Below, piece after piece: positions 16,215 to 23,713 of a DNA stretch of 25,738 bases; the first letter of the stretch is position 1, and each line of letters starts with the position of its first letter. Position numbers and translations under genes: made by a program. Under the pieces are notes generated by a model that worked only from the letters and a program-made list of their open reading frames with translations, made no database searches and had not been told where the DNA came from. This DNA comes from an uncultured Lachnospiraceae bacterium (GTDB taxonomy: Bacteria > Bacillota > Clostridia > Lachnospirales > Lachnospiraceae). The stretch spans positions 1 through 25,738 of the forward strand of contig USGM01000037.1 of assembly GCA_900554205.1 (NCBI GenBank), written 5' to 3'.

Positions 16215-16243
16215 ATTTTTCCACATTCGACAGGGAAAGTCAA
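16215..16243 (-). promoter_or_regulatory. Candidate promoter of the rRNA methyltransferase operon
   Basis: TTGACT (16238-16243) and AAAAAT (16215-16220) on the minus strand are separated by 17 bp. They lie about 45-70 bp before the start codon. Confidence 0.5.
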
Positions 16244-16296
16244 TTAGCACCAAATTTCCCCTTTTTCATAAGATATAGTATAAAACAAATTATTCC

Positions 16297-16476
16297 CGAA
16301 AAGGGAAGTCCGCCACGGCTATCTATGTCGGCAGCGGCAAATACGTCCACTTTGCCAAGACCTTCACGGATGTCGCGGATGGGCACAGGCATCAGTTCCA
16401 GGTAGCCTCTCTCATCGACGCACCCACGGACATCAGACGCGACAGAGACTGCAACTGCGATTGCGGCACCTGCTGA
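16297..16476 (+). pseudogene. Small gene remnant, His-rich then Cys-rich (possibly YmaF-like)
   Basis: This sits in the ~390-bp gap between the rRNA methyltransferase and ABC exporter genes. An open plus-strand frame reads about SATAIYVGSGKYVHFAKTFT, then DVADGHRHQFQVASLIDAPT, and ends with a Cys-rich tail (DCNCDCGTC) and TGA at 16474. The V-H-F ... G-H-x-H-x-F pattern recalls the repeats of YmaF-like proteins. No start codon or ribosome site is present upstream, so it is probably the tail of a broken gene. The family assignment is weak. Confidence 0.45.
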
Positions 16477-16493
16477 CATCTCTCCACAGCAAA

Positions 16494-16518
16494 GGGGCAG
16501 ACTCCTGCGGTCTGCCCC
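16494..16518. terminator. Strong GC-rich hairpin, probable terminator between converging units
   Basis: A perfect 9-bp inverted repeat (GGGGCAGAC at 16494-16502 with GTCTGCCCC at 16510-16518) has a 7-nt loop. Neither side has a long T run (CTATTTAA on plus, TTTGCTG on minus), so it is an imperfect terminator. It stands 18 bp after the remnant's stop and 40 bp beyond the ABC exporter's stop. Confidence 0.5.
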
Positions 16519-16558
16519 CTATTTAAGGTATCCTTATCATTCTATGCTCTGCGGGCGG

Positions 16559-18130
16559 CTAGACCTTGTTCATGGTAAAAGAACCGTTCTTTCCGTCGCA
16601 GGTATAGTCAAACAGCTTCAGATACTCTTCGCTCCTATTATGAGTAACCATGATAACGGTTTTTCCCAACGTCAGTATTTCCCTTGTCAAACGTTCCTCA
16701 AGCTCCGCACTCAATGCAGAAAACGGCTCGTCCAGCACCAGAATTTCCTTGCCGGACAAAATAGCCCTTGAAGCCAGCACGATCTGCTTCTCGCCACCGC
16801 TCAATTCGTTGCAGTTATCGATTTCGTAAATGGATTCATATTTTCTATCGCCTGTGATCTCCTGTATGATTTTACTATATTCATAGCTTCCAAACACTGT
16901 GGCATTGTCCTCGTATGGTCTTGTATAGACATAGGAATTCTGTTCCGAATAGAACATCAGCTCATTGCACAGGTCATAATCTGCCGGAACACCGTCGATT
17001 GTCACCTGTCCCTCGTCCTGCTGGATTCTCTGTGTCAAAAGCTTTACAAGCGTACTTTTTCTTGTTCCGCTATTGCCAATAATTGCATAGCTTCTTCCCT
17101 TCTGGAAGCAGAGGCAGCAATCACGCAGCTCAAATCCATCCCTCTTCACGGACACCTGATTCATTTCGATCTCTCCCATGAACGGCATTCCACGAAAAGG
17201 AATTTCTCTCCCTTCTGCGATCTCCTTTATCACTCTTGTCTTGACCCCTTCAACCGACTTTACGGCACTGACAGAGTCGATAATCGTCCTCAGCGGAAAC
17301 ATAAAATCCTGAATATATGAAATCGTCGCCGCGGCAATACCGGCAGAAATGCTTCCGGTGCTGAGAAGAAAAGCTATTATGCCAAAGGCTGCCGTATTGA
17401 CAATATACATGACACTTCCGTTTAATACATTCGTAAACGTTTTAAATTTTCCGTATTCGTATCTTGCTTTCTCCATGGATAGCAAAGATTTTTTGTGCGT
17501 TTCAGAAACAGGCCGGACAGTAAAACGGTCAATAAACGAAAAGCCCTTCAGCAGATCCAGAACAGTATTTGTATATCTCCCTGTTTCTCCAAGCATGTGC
17601 TGCTTCTTCTGGGATAGCCTGTTGCCCGTTACTCTCGGCAGGAACAATGTCAGCACAGCCGTTATATAAATAATTATGGCAATCCGAACATCCAGCATAA
17701 AGATATAGATTGCATATACGGTCAATCCTATAATTGACTCGCACACTTCCATCGTATACTCGATATATTCCTCACAGCTTGCAATATCGTTATTAATTAC
17801 CGACGCATATTCGCCGATTTCTTTTTTGTTGTACTCCTCCGGCAGCTTCTGTATGGTTGCGCAGAAATAGTCCTGTCTTATTTTCTCATAAAACTTCCTG
17901 TCCAGCTTCCATGCACTTTTTTGTGTGATATATTGTGCCGCCATTCCAATCATAACAAAAAACACAAAGATGCCGATCCATTTGGCTACGTCATAAATCC
18001 CGTTGCTGAATCCGCAATCGATCATATTTTTAATTACATACGGCAGCGCCGCAATCGCGCTCATATATATGATGTGGAAAAACAGTCGCGCCAGAATTTC
18101 CTTCCACAGTAATTTATAATATTTTTTCAT
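16559..18130 (-). CDS. ABC exporter (fused permease and ATPase) with altered Walker A
   Basis: The 523-residue protein has an N-terminal ABC type-1 membrane domain (helices between about 12 and 290) and a C-terminal ATPase domain (about 318-520). The ATPase shows a Q-loop (YSEQNSY), the signature LSGGEKQ, Walker B ILVLDEP, a D-loop SALS and the switch His in VMVTHNR-like IMVTHNR. Walker A reads G-N-S-G-T-R-K-S-T (352-360). Arg357 replaces the almost invariant Gly, which needs only one G-to-A change (AGA at 17060-17062). Such half-size exporters usually dimerise and move peptides, lipids or drugs. The start has a poor ribosome site. It is downstream of a kinase/regulator pair on the same strand. 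It may be intact but impaired. Confidence 0.85.
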   Translation of the reverse strand: MKKYYKLLWKEILARLFFHIIYMSAIAALPYVIKNMIDCGFSNGIYDVAKWIGIFVFFVMIGMAAQYITQKSAWKLDRKFYEKIRQDYFCATIQKLPEEYNKKEIGEYASVINNDIASCEEYIEYTMEVCESIIGLTVYAIYIFMLDVRIAIIIYITAVLTLFLPRVTGNRLSQKKQHMLGETGRYTNTVLDLLKGFSFIDRFTVRPVSETHKKSLLSMEKARYEYGKFKTFTNVLNGSVMYIVNTAAFGIIAFLLSTGSISAGIAAATISYIQDFMFPLRTIIDSVSAVKSVEGVKTRVIKEIAEGREIPFRGMPFMGEIEMNQVSVKRDGFELRDCCLCFQKGRSYAIIGNSGTRKSTLVKLLTQRIQQDEGQVTIDGVPADYDLCNELMFYSEQNSYVYTRPYEDNATVFGSYEYSKIIQEITGDRKYESIYEIDNCNELSGGEKQIVLASRAILSGKEILVLDEPFSALSAELEERLTREILTLGKTVIMVTHNRSEEYLKLFDYTCDGKNGSFTMNKV

Positions 18131-18179
18131 CTAAACCGGTCTCTTTCGTTTTGAGATGTCCGAAAGTTGCCTTCAAATA

Positions 18180-18217
18180 CAGTAGTATCCTGCTATATTA
18201 GTAGCAGGATACTACTG
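18180..18217. repeat. Perfect 15-bp inverted repeat
   Basis: CAGTAGTATCCTGCT (18180-18194) and AGCAGGATACTACTG (18203-18217) flank an 8-nt spacer. It lies between the response regulator and ABC exporter genes and is not followed by a T run on either strand, so it is not a classical terminator. Confidence 0.8.
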
Positions 18218-18220
18218 ATA

Positions 18221-18245
18221 CATGCAAGTTACTTCCCGTTGCATG
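18221..18245. repeat. Second, shorter inverted repeat next to the first
   Basis: CATGCAA (18221-18227) and TTGCATG (18239-18245) flank an 11-nt spacer, only three bases from the 15-bp repeat. Together they could fold into two neighbouring hairpins just downstream of the response regulator stop codon. Confidence 0.6.
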
Positions 18246-18262
18246 CGCCTTATTATCTCTTA

Positions 18263-18955
18263 TTAGATTTTGAAGCGGTAGCCGACTCCCCATATCGTCT
18301 CGATATACTGGGGCTTTGCGGTGTCTGTTTCAATTTTTTCACGGATTTTCTTGATGTGGACGGTAACGGTCGCAATATCGCCGATCGAATCCATGTCCCA
18401 GATCTCGCGGAACAGCTCTTCCTTCGTAAAGACATGGTTCGGATTCTCCGCCAAGAAGGTCAGCAGATCAAATTCCTTTGTCGTAAAGGTTTTCTCCACG
18501 CCATTCACATAGACGCGGCGCGCGGTCTTATCAATGCGGAGTCCGCGGATCTCCACAATATCGTTCTGCGGCTTCTGGTTCGTTCCGACCAGTCTCTCGT
18601 AACGCGCCAGATGTGCCTTGACCCTCGCCACAAGCTCGCTGGGGCTGAAGGGCTTCGTCATGTAATCATCCGCCCCGAGACCGAGACCGCGGATTTTATC
18701 AATATCATCCTTCTTCGCGGAAACCATCAGGATCGGAACATTCTTTTCCTCACGGATCTTCTTGCAGACCTCAAAGCCATCGATACCGGGAAGCATCAGA
18801 TCCAGAATGATCAAATTATAATCTCCCGACAGGGCGGCCTCCAGCCCCTCATCTCCGCTGTTGCGGATATCCACCTCAAAGTCCGACAGTTCCAGATAAT
18901 CTCTCTCAAGGTCAGCAATCGCCACCTCATCCTCAATAATCAGAATTTTGCTCAT
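18263..18955 (-). CDS. OmpR-family response regulator
   Basis: The 230-residue protein has a receiver domain with E9-D10-type acidic residues, phospho-acceptor D52 (LDLMLPGIDG), a switch Ser in LMVSAKK and the Lys of MTKPF. A winged-helix DNA-binding domain follows (about 130-228, ending VGYRFKI). It begins about 30 bp after its partner kinase gene on the same strand. The product resembles VanR-like and PhoP-like regulators at large. The ABC exporter gene downstream is the simplest candidate target, but the hairpins between them and the kinase-first gene order leave that open. Confidence 0.9.
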   Translation of the reverse strand: MSKILIIEDEVAIADLERDYLELSDFEVDIRNSGDEGLEAALSGDYNLIILDLMLPGIDGFEVCKKIREEKNVPILMVSAKKDDIDKIRGLGLGADDYMTKPFSPSELVARVKAHLARYERLVGTNQKPQNDIVEIRGLRIDKTARRVYVNGVEKTFTTKEFDLLTFLAENPNHVFTKEELFREIWDMDSIGDIATVTVHIKKIREKIETDTAKPQYIETIWGVGYRFKI

Positions 18956-18985
18956 ATCTTATGTCCACCTTTCCTATAATATCTC

Positions 18986-20467
18986 CTACTTCTCTCCCTG
19001 CAGCTCGATATATTTTCTGAGCACGAAGTGCATGCACGTTCCCTCGCCTTCCTTTGCCGTAGCCCAGATATATCCGCCGTGATCCTCAATGATCTTCTTC
19101 ACGATTGAAAGTCCGATGCCGCTGCCGCCCTGTGCGGAATTGCGGGATGCATCCGTGCGGTAAAACCTCTCAAATATCTTGCCCAGATCCTTCTGCGCGA
19201 TTCCCTTTCCGTTATCCTCGATCTCAATCCGGATGGAATCCACCTCATCCAGAATGCGGATGTCAATGACACCCTGCGGCTTATCCATATATTTAATGCT
19301 GTTGCTGATAATGTTGTTGATGACCTTTTTCATCTGCTCAGGGTCGGCTATGATGACTGTGTCAGGGCTGACAAGGTTGGAGTAATTCAGCTTGATATTG
19401 CGCTGCTCCAGATCCATACCGACCTCCTCCACGCAGTCCCCGAAATAATCGGCGACGTTAATCCTGTGGAAGTTGTAAGGAATCCTGTTATTGTCGATTC
19501 TGGAATAATAGGTCAGCTCATTGATCAGCCTCTCCATATCATTCGCCTTGCTGTAGATGGTCTTAATGTATTTATCCATCTTTTCCGGCGTGTCCGCCAC
19601 ACCGTCCATGATTCCCTCGACATAGCCCTTGATAGCCGTGATCGGCGTCTTGAGGTCGTGCGAAATATTGCTGATCAGCTCGCGGTTCTGTTTCTCATTC
19701 TCCGAATTTTCCTCCGTGGATTCCTTCAACCGGAGCCTCATATCCTCGTAATTGCGGTACAGATCGCCGATCTCTCCGCCGGCATCCGTCTCCAGCGCAT
19801 ATTCAAAATTGCCCTCCTTGATCTTACGCATTGCCACATTCAGCTCATTGATCGGGTTAAATACCCCTCTGCGAATCCACCTTGTCAGCATCAGGCTGGT
19901 AAAAACCAGCACGACAAGCATCGCAACAAACATATCAATAAGCAGATGTCGCGAAATCAGGGAATTCGATTTTGTGACGACAAACACGCTGCCCTCTGCG
20001 CCATCGGTAAAGTAAAAATCTATCTGCTTGACATATTTTCCGTATTCATCGTAATAGATGCCGGAGCCCTCCGAGAAATCGCCGTCTCCAAACTCAGGCA
20101 GTTTCGGAAAGATTTCCTTCGCCGCTTCCTCGTTTCCGGCGTAATAAAGCTCATTTCCCCTTCTGACGAGAATATAGGTTGAACTGCGGGCAATCTCAGA
20201 ATTGACCTCCTCGAGATATTCCTTATTCTCCAGTCTTGCAGGGTCCAGTCTGACCTGCTCCATCAGAACCTCATATGCCTTGTCCGTCGCCGCGACAATC
20301 TCATTGATATTCGCCGTCGGTGACTTATACCCGGCGGATTCCACCGAGAAGCCCTTCTGCACATTCACCAGATACAGTCCGATGCCGCAGAAGGCAAGGG
20401 ACGTCAGCACAAGCGGCAACACAATGATAGAAATGAATGTAACACGGATTCTTGTCTTAAATTTCAT
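18986..20467 (-). CDS. Sensor histidine kinase with large outside domain
   Basis: From ATG at 20467 the protein is 493 residues. It has a first transmembrane helix (about 8-35), an outside domain of about 140 residues, a second helix (about 173-196) and a HAMP domain (197-250). The HisKA domain carries H270 (ISHDLKTPITA), and the ATPase has N box (NNIISNSIKYM), G1 (IEDNGKGIA), F box (FERFYRTD) and G2 (GGSGIGLSIV). I prefer this start because GAGG lies six bases upstream. The frame stays open for 22 more codons without a ribosome site. It is the first gene of a kinase-regulator unit and is divergent from vanR, sharing a ~205-bp intergenic region. Confidence 0.9.
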   Translation of the reverse strand: MKFKTRIRVTFISIIVLPLVLTSLAFCGIGLYLVNVQKGFSVESAGYKSPTANINEIVAATDKAYEVLMEQVRLDPARLENKEYLEEVNSEIARSSTYILVRRGNELYYAGNEEAAKEIFPKLPEFGDGDFSEGSGIYYDEYGKYVKQIDFYFTDGAEGSVFVVTKSNSLISRHLLIDMFVAMLVVLVFTSLMLTRWIRRGVFNPINELNVAMRKIKEGNFEYALETDAGGEIGDLYRNYEDMRLRLKESTEENSENEKQNRELISNISHDLKTPITAIKGYVEGIMDGVADTPEKMDKYIKTIYSKANDMERLINELTYYSRIDNNRIPYNFHRINVADYFGDCVEEVGMDLEQRNIKLNYSNLVSPDTVIIADPEQMKKVINNIISNSIKYMDKPQGVIDIRILDEVDSIRIEIEDNGKGIAQKDLGKIFERFYRTDASRNSAQGGSGIGLSIVKKIIEDHGGYIWATAKEGEGTCMHFVLRKYIELQGEK

Positions 20468-20672
20468 CTCATACCTCATTTCTGCGCTTGTCGGCGCAGT
20501 GCATACTCTGAAACCATGTTTCAATTTTAACACATTTTTGACAAAATACTATAAACTTCTCTGGATATTATCCTAAAAAAAATCTAAAACGCCCGCCGCA
20601 AATACTAATTTTCATTTGCCTTTTCTCCTCGCACAAAGTAGAATAAGCGTATGTGAGGGGAGAAGGGTTATT

Positions 20673-21362
20673 ATGAACGAAAAAATATTAATTGTCGATG
20701 ATGAAAAGGAAATTGCAGACCTCGTCGAGGTTTATCTGCAAAACGAAGGCTTTCAGGTGCGTAAATTTTACAGCGCCTCGGAAGCCTTTCTCTGCACGGA
20801 GCAGGAGGAGCTGTCCCTTGCCATTCTGGACGTGATGCTTCCCGACATGGACGGCTTCACGCTCTGCCGGAAAATCCGGGAAAAGCATCTCTTTCCCATT
20901 ATCATGCTGACTGCAAAGGTGGAAGATATGGATAAGATCACCGGTCTTACCCTAGGCGCGGATGATTACATCACCAAGCCCTTCAACCCACTTGAGCTGG
21001 TTGCCCGCGTGAAGACGCAGCTTCGGCGCTACACCCGCTATAATGTCACTGAGACGCCTGCTGCCGAAGAAATCTCCATCCGGGGTCTGTCCATCTTCAA
21101 AAGCAGCCATAAATGCACAGTGAACGGAAAGGAGCTGTCCCTGACACCTCTGGAATTTAATATTCTCTGGCATCTCTGCGAGCATCAGGGAACCGTGGTG
21201 TCCTCCGAGGAGCTTTTCGCCGCCGTCTGGGGCGAGGCATATCTGGACAGCAACAACACCGTCATGACCCACATCGCAAGACTTAGGGAGAAACTGATGG
21301 AGCCCGCACGGAAACCGAAATATATCAAAACAGTCTGGGGGGTGGGTTATACCATTGAGTAA
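20673..21362 (+). CDS. vanR: VanR-type response regulator of the VanG cluster
   Basis: The 229-residue OmpR-family regulator begins MNEKILIVDDEKEIADLVEV, with phospho-acceptor D53 (AILDVMLPDMDG), the switch region IIMLTAK and the Lys of ITKPF. A winged-helix domain follows, ending KTVWGVGYTIE. Both sequence style and position (immediately before vanS and the vanG genes) support VanR. AGAAGGG lies before the ATG at 20673. The frame is open further upstream but without a ribosome site. It overlaps vanS by 8 bp. Phosphorylated VanR should activate the promoter upstream of vanG, where a tandem TGTAAG box is present. Confidence 0.9.
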   Translation: MNEKILIVDDEKEIADLVEVYLQNEGFQVRKFYSASEAFLCTEQEELSLAILDVMLPDMDGFTLCRKIREKHLFPIIMLTAKVEDMDKITGLTLGADDYITKPFNPLELVARVKTQLRRYTRYNVTETPAAEEISIRGLSIFKSSHKCTVNGKELSLTPLEFNILWHLCEHQGTVVSSEELFAAVWGEAYLDSNNTVMTHIARLREKLMEPARKPKYIKTVWGVGYTIE

Positions 21363-22506
21363 AAAAAATCCCTTTTTCAATAAAAACAAATCCGGAAAAA
21401 CAATGCCGCCCCGCACGGATTACGGCAGACAGGTAGCCCGGCAGCTGATGCTGCAATATACCTTTGCCATTATATTGTTCCCCGCCATCTGCCTTGTGCT
21501 CTTTCTGCTCGGCACCAACCTATATTATTATTACCGACGTCTCACCGGCGATAATTCCAGTATCATCTTCTGGTTTGCGCAGATCATGCGGGAGACCCTG
21601 CCCATTGTCGCCGCCCTTGTCGGCATTACCGGCTGGCTGCTCATCACATGGCATTTTCTATGCAAACCGCTGCGGCAGCTGGACGAAATTGTCGCTGCTG
21701 CGGAAACGCTCGCCACACCTACGGATACACCGATCCGGCTGTCTGCGGAGATGAAGAACATTCAGGACAATCTGAATCTGGTGCGCGAACAGGCACTGCG
21801 GAACGCCCTGCTGGCAAAGGAGGCTGAGCAGCGCAAAAATGATCTTGTGGTGTACCTTGCCCACGACCTGAAAACGCCCCTTACCAGCGTGATCGGCTAT
21901 CTGACACTGCTACAGGAGGAGCCCGACCTTTCCCCCGAATTTCGCGCCCGCTACACAGGTATTGCGCTCGACAAGGCGCTCCGTCTGGAAGATCTCATCA
22001 ATGAATTTTTTGACATCACACGATTCAACCTGACGACTTTGACCTTAGAGAAGGAGCGAATCCATCTGAGCCGTATGCTGGAACAGATCACGAGCGAATT
22101 TCTTCCTATTCTGGCAGAGAAAAACCTTACATGGCATACCGACATCGCGCCGGGCATAGAGCTGCTGTGCGACCCGGATAAGCTGGAGCGCGTGTTCGAC
22201 AACCTGATACGCAACGCTGTCAATTACAGCTATCCCTCCACGGAAATTTCTCTCTGCATGAAGCCATCTGGCACCGCACGAAACGTAATCATCACGGTCA
22301 GCAACCACGGAAAGACCATACCGCCGGACAAGCTGGCACGGATCTTTGAGCAGTTCTTCCGGCTCGATTCCGCCCGCTCCTCCGCAACGGGCGGCGCCGG
22401 TTTGGGCCTTGCCATCTCCAAGGAGATCGTCGAACAGCACGGCGGAAGCATCACTGCGGCAAGCGAACAGGAGCGCGTTACCTTCACCGTGACACTGCCC
22501 CTGTAG
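21355..22506 (+). CDS. vanS: VanS-type sensor histidine kinase
   Basis: The 383-residue protein starts at TTG (21355) inside the end of vanR. It has two transmembrane helices (about 34-60 and 82-103) with a short outside loop of about 25 residues, the arrangement typical of VanS. A HAMP-like linker follows, then a HisKA domain with H170 (AHDLKTPLTSVIGY). The ATPase carries N box (NLIRNAVNYS), a degenerate G1 region (VSNHGKTIPP instead of D-x-G-x-G), F box (EQFFRLDSARS) and G2 (GGAGLGLAIS). The altered G1 is also common in VanS proteins. It should control VanR phosphorylation in response to glycopeptides. The TTG start follows no ideal ribosome site, so coupling to vanR translation is likely. 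Confidence 0.88.
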   Translation: MSKKNPFFNKNKSGKTMPPRTDYGRQVARQLMLQYTFAIILFPAICLVLFLLGTNLYYYYRRLTGDNSSIIFWFAQIMRETLPIVAALVGITGWLLITWHFLCKPLRQLDEIVAAAETLATPTDTPIRLSAEMKNIQDNLNLVREQALRNALLAKEAEQRKNDLVVYLAHDLKTPLTSVIGYLTLLQEEPDLSPEFRARYTGIALDKALRLEDLINEFFDITRFNLTTLTLEKERIHLSRMLEQITSEFLPILAEKNLTWHTDIAPGIELLCDPDKLERVFDNLIRNAVNYSYPSTEISLCMKPSGTARNVIITVSNHGKTIPPDKLARIFEQFFRLDSARSSATGGAGLGLAISKEIVEQHGGSITAASEQERVTFTVTLPL

Positions 22507-22509
22507 CAA

Positions 22510-22526
22510 TGTAAGAAATTTGTAAG
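22510..22526 (+). promoter_or_regulatory. Tandem TGTAAG box, likely VanR operator for vanG
   Basis: TGTAAG occurs at 22510-22515 and again at 22521-22526, eleven bases apart, the spacing usual for OmpR-family dimers. The stretch at 22509-22520 matches the 12-base VanR site TCGTANGAAATT known from other van operons at 10 of 12 positions (from memory). It begins just after the vanS stop codon. AT-rich -10 candidates follow at about 22535-22545. Confidence 0.6.
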
Positions 22527-22577
22527 TTTTTCCACATATTTTCTTAGGCTTTCGGAAATACAGGCGAAAAAGATAAG

Positions 22578-22622
22578 ACGTCCCATCCTGATACACTATC
22601 TGTATCGGGCAGGACGTTTTTT
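22578..22622 (+). terminator. Terminator-like hairpin in the vanG leader
   Basis: The outer stem pairs ACGTCC (22578-22583) with GGACGT (22612-22617). The inner stem pairs CCTGATAC (22587-22594) with GTATCGGG (22602-22609), with one wobble pair. A small internal loop separates them, the apical loop is seven bases, and six T residues (22617-22622) follow. This is a textbook intrinsic terminator. Only 26 bases separate its T run from the vanG start codon, too few for a separate promoter. Any transcript of vanG must therefore run through it. Confidence 0.85.
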
Positions 22623-22648
22623 ATTGCCCGAAGAATGGAGAAAACATC

Positions 22649-23713
22649 ATGGATAAATTAAATGTCTTAATCTTCTTCGGAGGCTGCTCCTCCGAATACA
22701 GCGTATCTCTCTCTTCCGCAGCCGGGGCGATCCTGAATCTGGATCAGACCCGCTTCAACCCTGTCAAGGTAGGTATCTCAAAAGAGGGCAAATGGTATCT
22801 CTATAAAGGCGATACGGAAAAGCTTTTAAATGACACATGGGAAAATGCAGAGGACTGCTCTCCCGCCGTCCTCTCCCCGAACCGCTGGGAAAACACCCTG
22901 TTGGTCTTTGATAAAACCGGCATTACACGCATTCCCATTGATGTCGCGCTTCCGATCCTGCACGGAAGAAACGGAGAGGACGGCACGCTGCAGGGCCTGA
23001 TCGAAATGGCGGGGCTTCCCCTCGCAGGCTGCGGCACGCTTGCCTCCGCGCTCTGCATGGACAAGGATCGCGCACACCGCCTCGTCAGTCTCACAGGCAT
23101 CCGCGTGCCGAAGGCTCTGGTTCTGGAAACAACCGAAAATGCTGTCGAAGCAGCCCGGCACTTTGCCGCCCGGACAGGCTATCCCCTCTATGTAAAGCCC
23201 GTTAAGGCAGGCTCCTCCTACGGCGTCACCAAGGTCAACACACCCGACGAGCTGGAACCGGCGGTCGCACTCGCCTTCCGGTATGACGATCAGGTCATCC
23301 TCGAGGAAAACATTGAAGGCTTTGAGGTCGGCTGCGCCGTGCTCGGCAGCCGCGAACTGATCACAGGGGAGGTAGACGAGATCGAGCTTTCCGGCGGCTT
23401 CTTTGATTTCACGGAAAAGTACACGTTGAAAACCTCCGCCATCCATGTCCCTGCGCGCATCTCTTCTGAAAAAGCCGCTGAGATCAAGGAAAAGGCGAAA
23501 ATCGTCTACCGGGCGCTCGGCTGCCGTGGCTTTGCAAGAGTCGACCTATTCCTGACCCCGGAAGGAGAAATTGTCTTCAACGAGGTAAACACCATTCCCG
23601 GCTTCACCGCCCACAGCCGCTACCCCGGCATGATGAAAGCGGCAGGCTATTCCTTCACGGAAATTCTGACCCGCATCATAGAGGATGCGATAGATGAGGA
23701 GAAAAAGATATGA
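22649..23713 (+). CDS. vanG: D-alanine-D-serine ligase, VanG type
   Basis: The 354-residue ATP-grasp ligase has the N-terminal LIFFGGCSSEYSVSLSSA motif, the LPILHGRNGEDGTLQGL segment (102-117), ATP-binding stretches YVKPVKAGSSYGVTKV and VILEEN, and the closing EVNTIPGFTAHSRYP motif. The omega loop reads FFDFTEKYTLKTSAIHVPA (251-269). Its E-K-Y start and hydrophobic surroundings match VanG/VanC-like D-Ala-D-Ser ligases rather than housekeeping Ddl. The product gives peptidoglycan precursors with low vancomycin affinity. Ribosome site ATGGAG lies nine bases ahead. It overlaps vanXY by 4 bp. All catalytic stretches look intact. Confidence 0.93.
   Translation: MDKLNVLIFFGGCSSEYSVSLSSAAGAILNLDQTRFNPVKVGISKEGKWYLYKGDTEKLLNDTWENAEDCSPAVLSPNRWENTLLVFDKTGITRIPIDVALPILHGRNGEDGTLQGLIEMAGLPLAGCGTLASALCMDKDRAHRLVSLTGIRVPKALVLETTENAVEAARHFAARTGYPLYVKPVKAGSSYGVTKVNTPDELEPAVALAFRYDDQVILEENIEGFEVGCAVLGSRELITGEVDEIELSGGFFDFTEKYTLKTSAIHVPARISSEKAAEIKEKAKIVYRALGCRGFARVDLFLTPEGEIVFNEVNTIPGFTAHSRYPGMMKAAGYSFTEILTRIIEDAIDEEKKI

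Noticed and set aside
15161..16278. Several plus-strand open frames across the rRNA methyltransferase gene
   Set aside because: They arise from GC-rich codons of the real minus-strand gene and show no family motifs.
16240..16479. 79-residue minus-strand open frame
   Set aside because: No ribosome site, and the opposite strand has a more protein-like remnant ending in a Cys-rich tail.
18180..18217. 15-bp inverted repeat as an intrinsic terminator
   Set aside because: No T tract follows on either strand.
20482..20499. CTGCGC/GCGCAG hairpin before the sensor kinase gene as a riboswitch
   Set aside because: A lone 6-bp hairpin close to the start, with no conserved riboswitch core visible.
20538..20571. 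TTGACA at 20538 as the vanR promoter
   Set aside because: The only -10-like sequence (TATTAT at 20566) is 22 bp away, outside the normal spacing.
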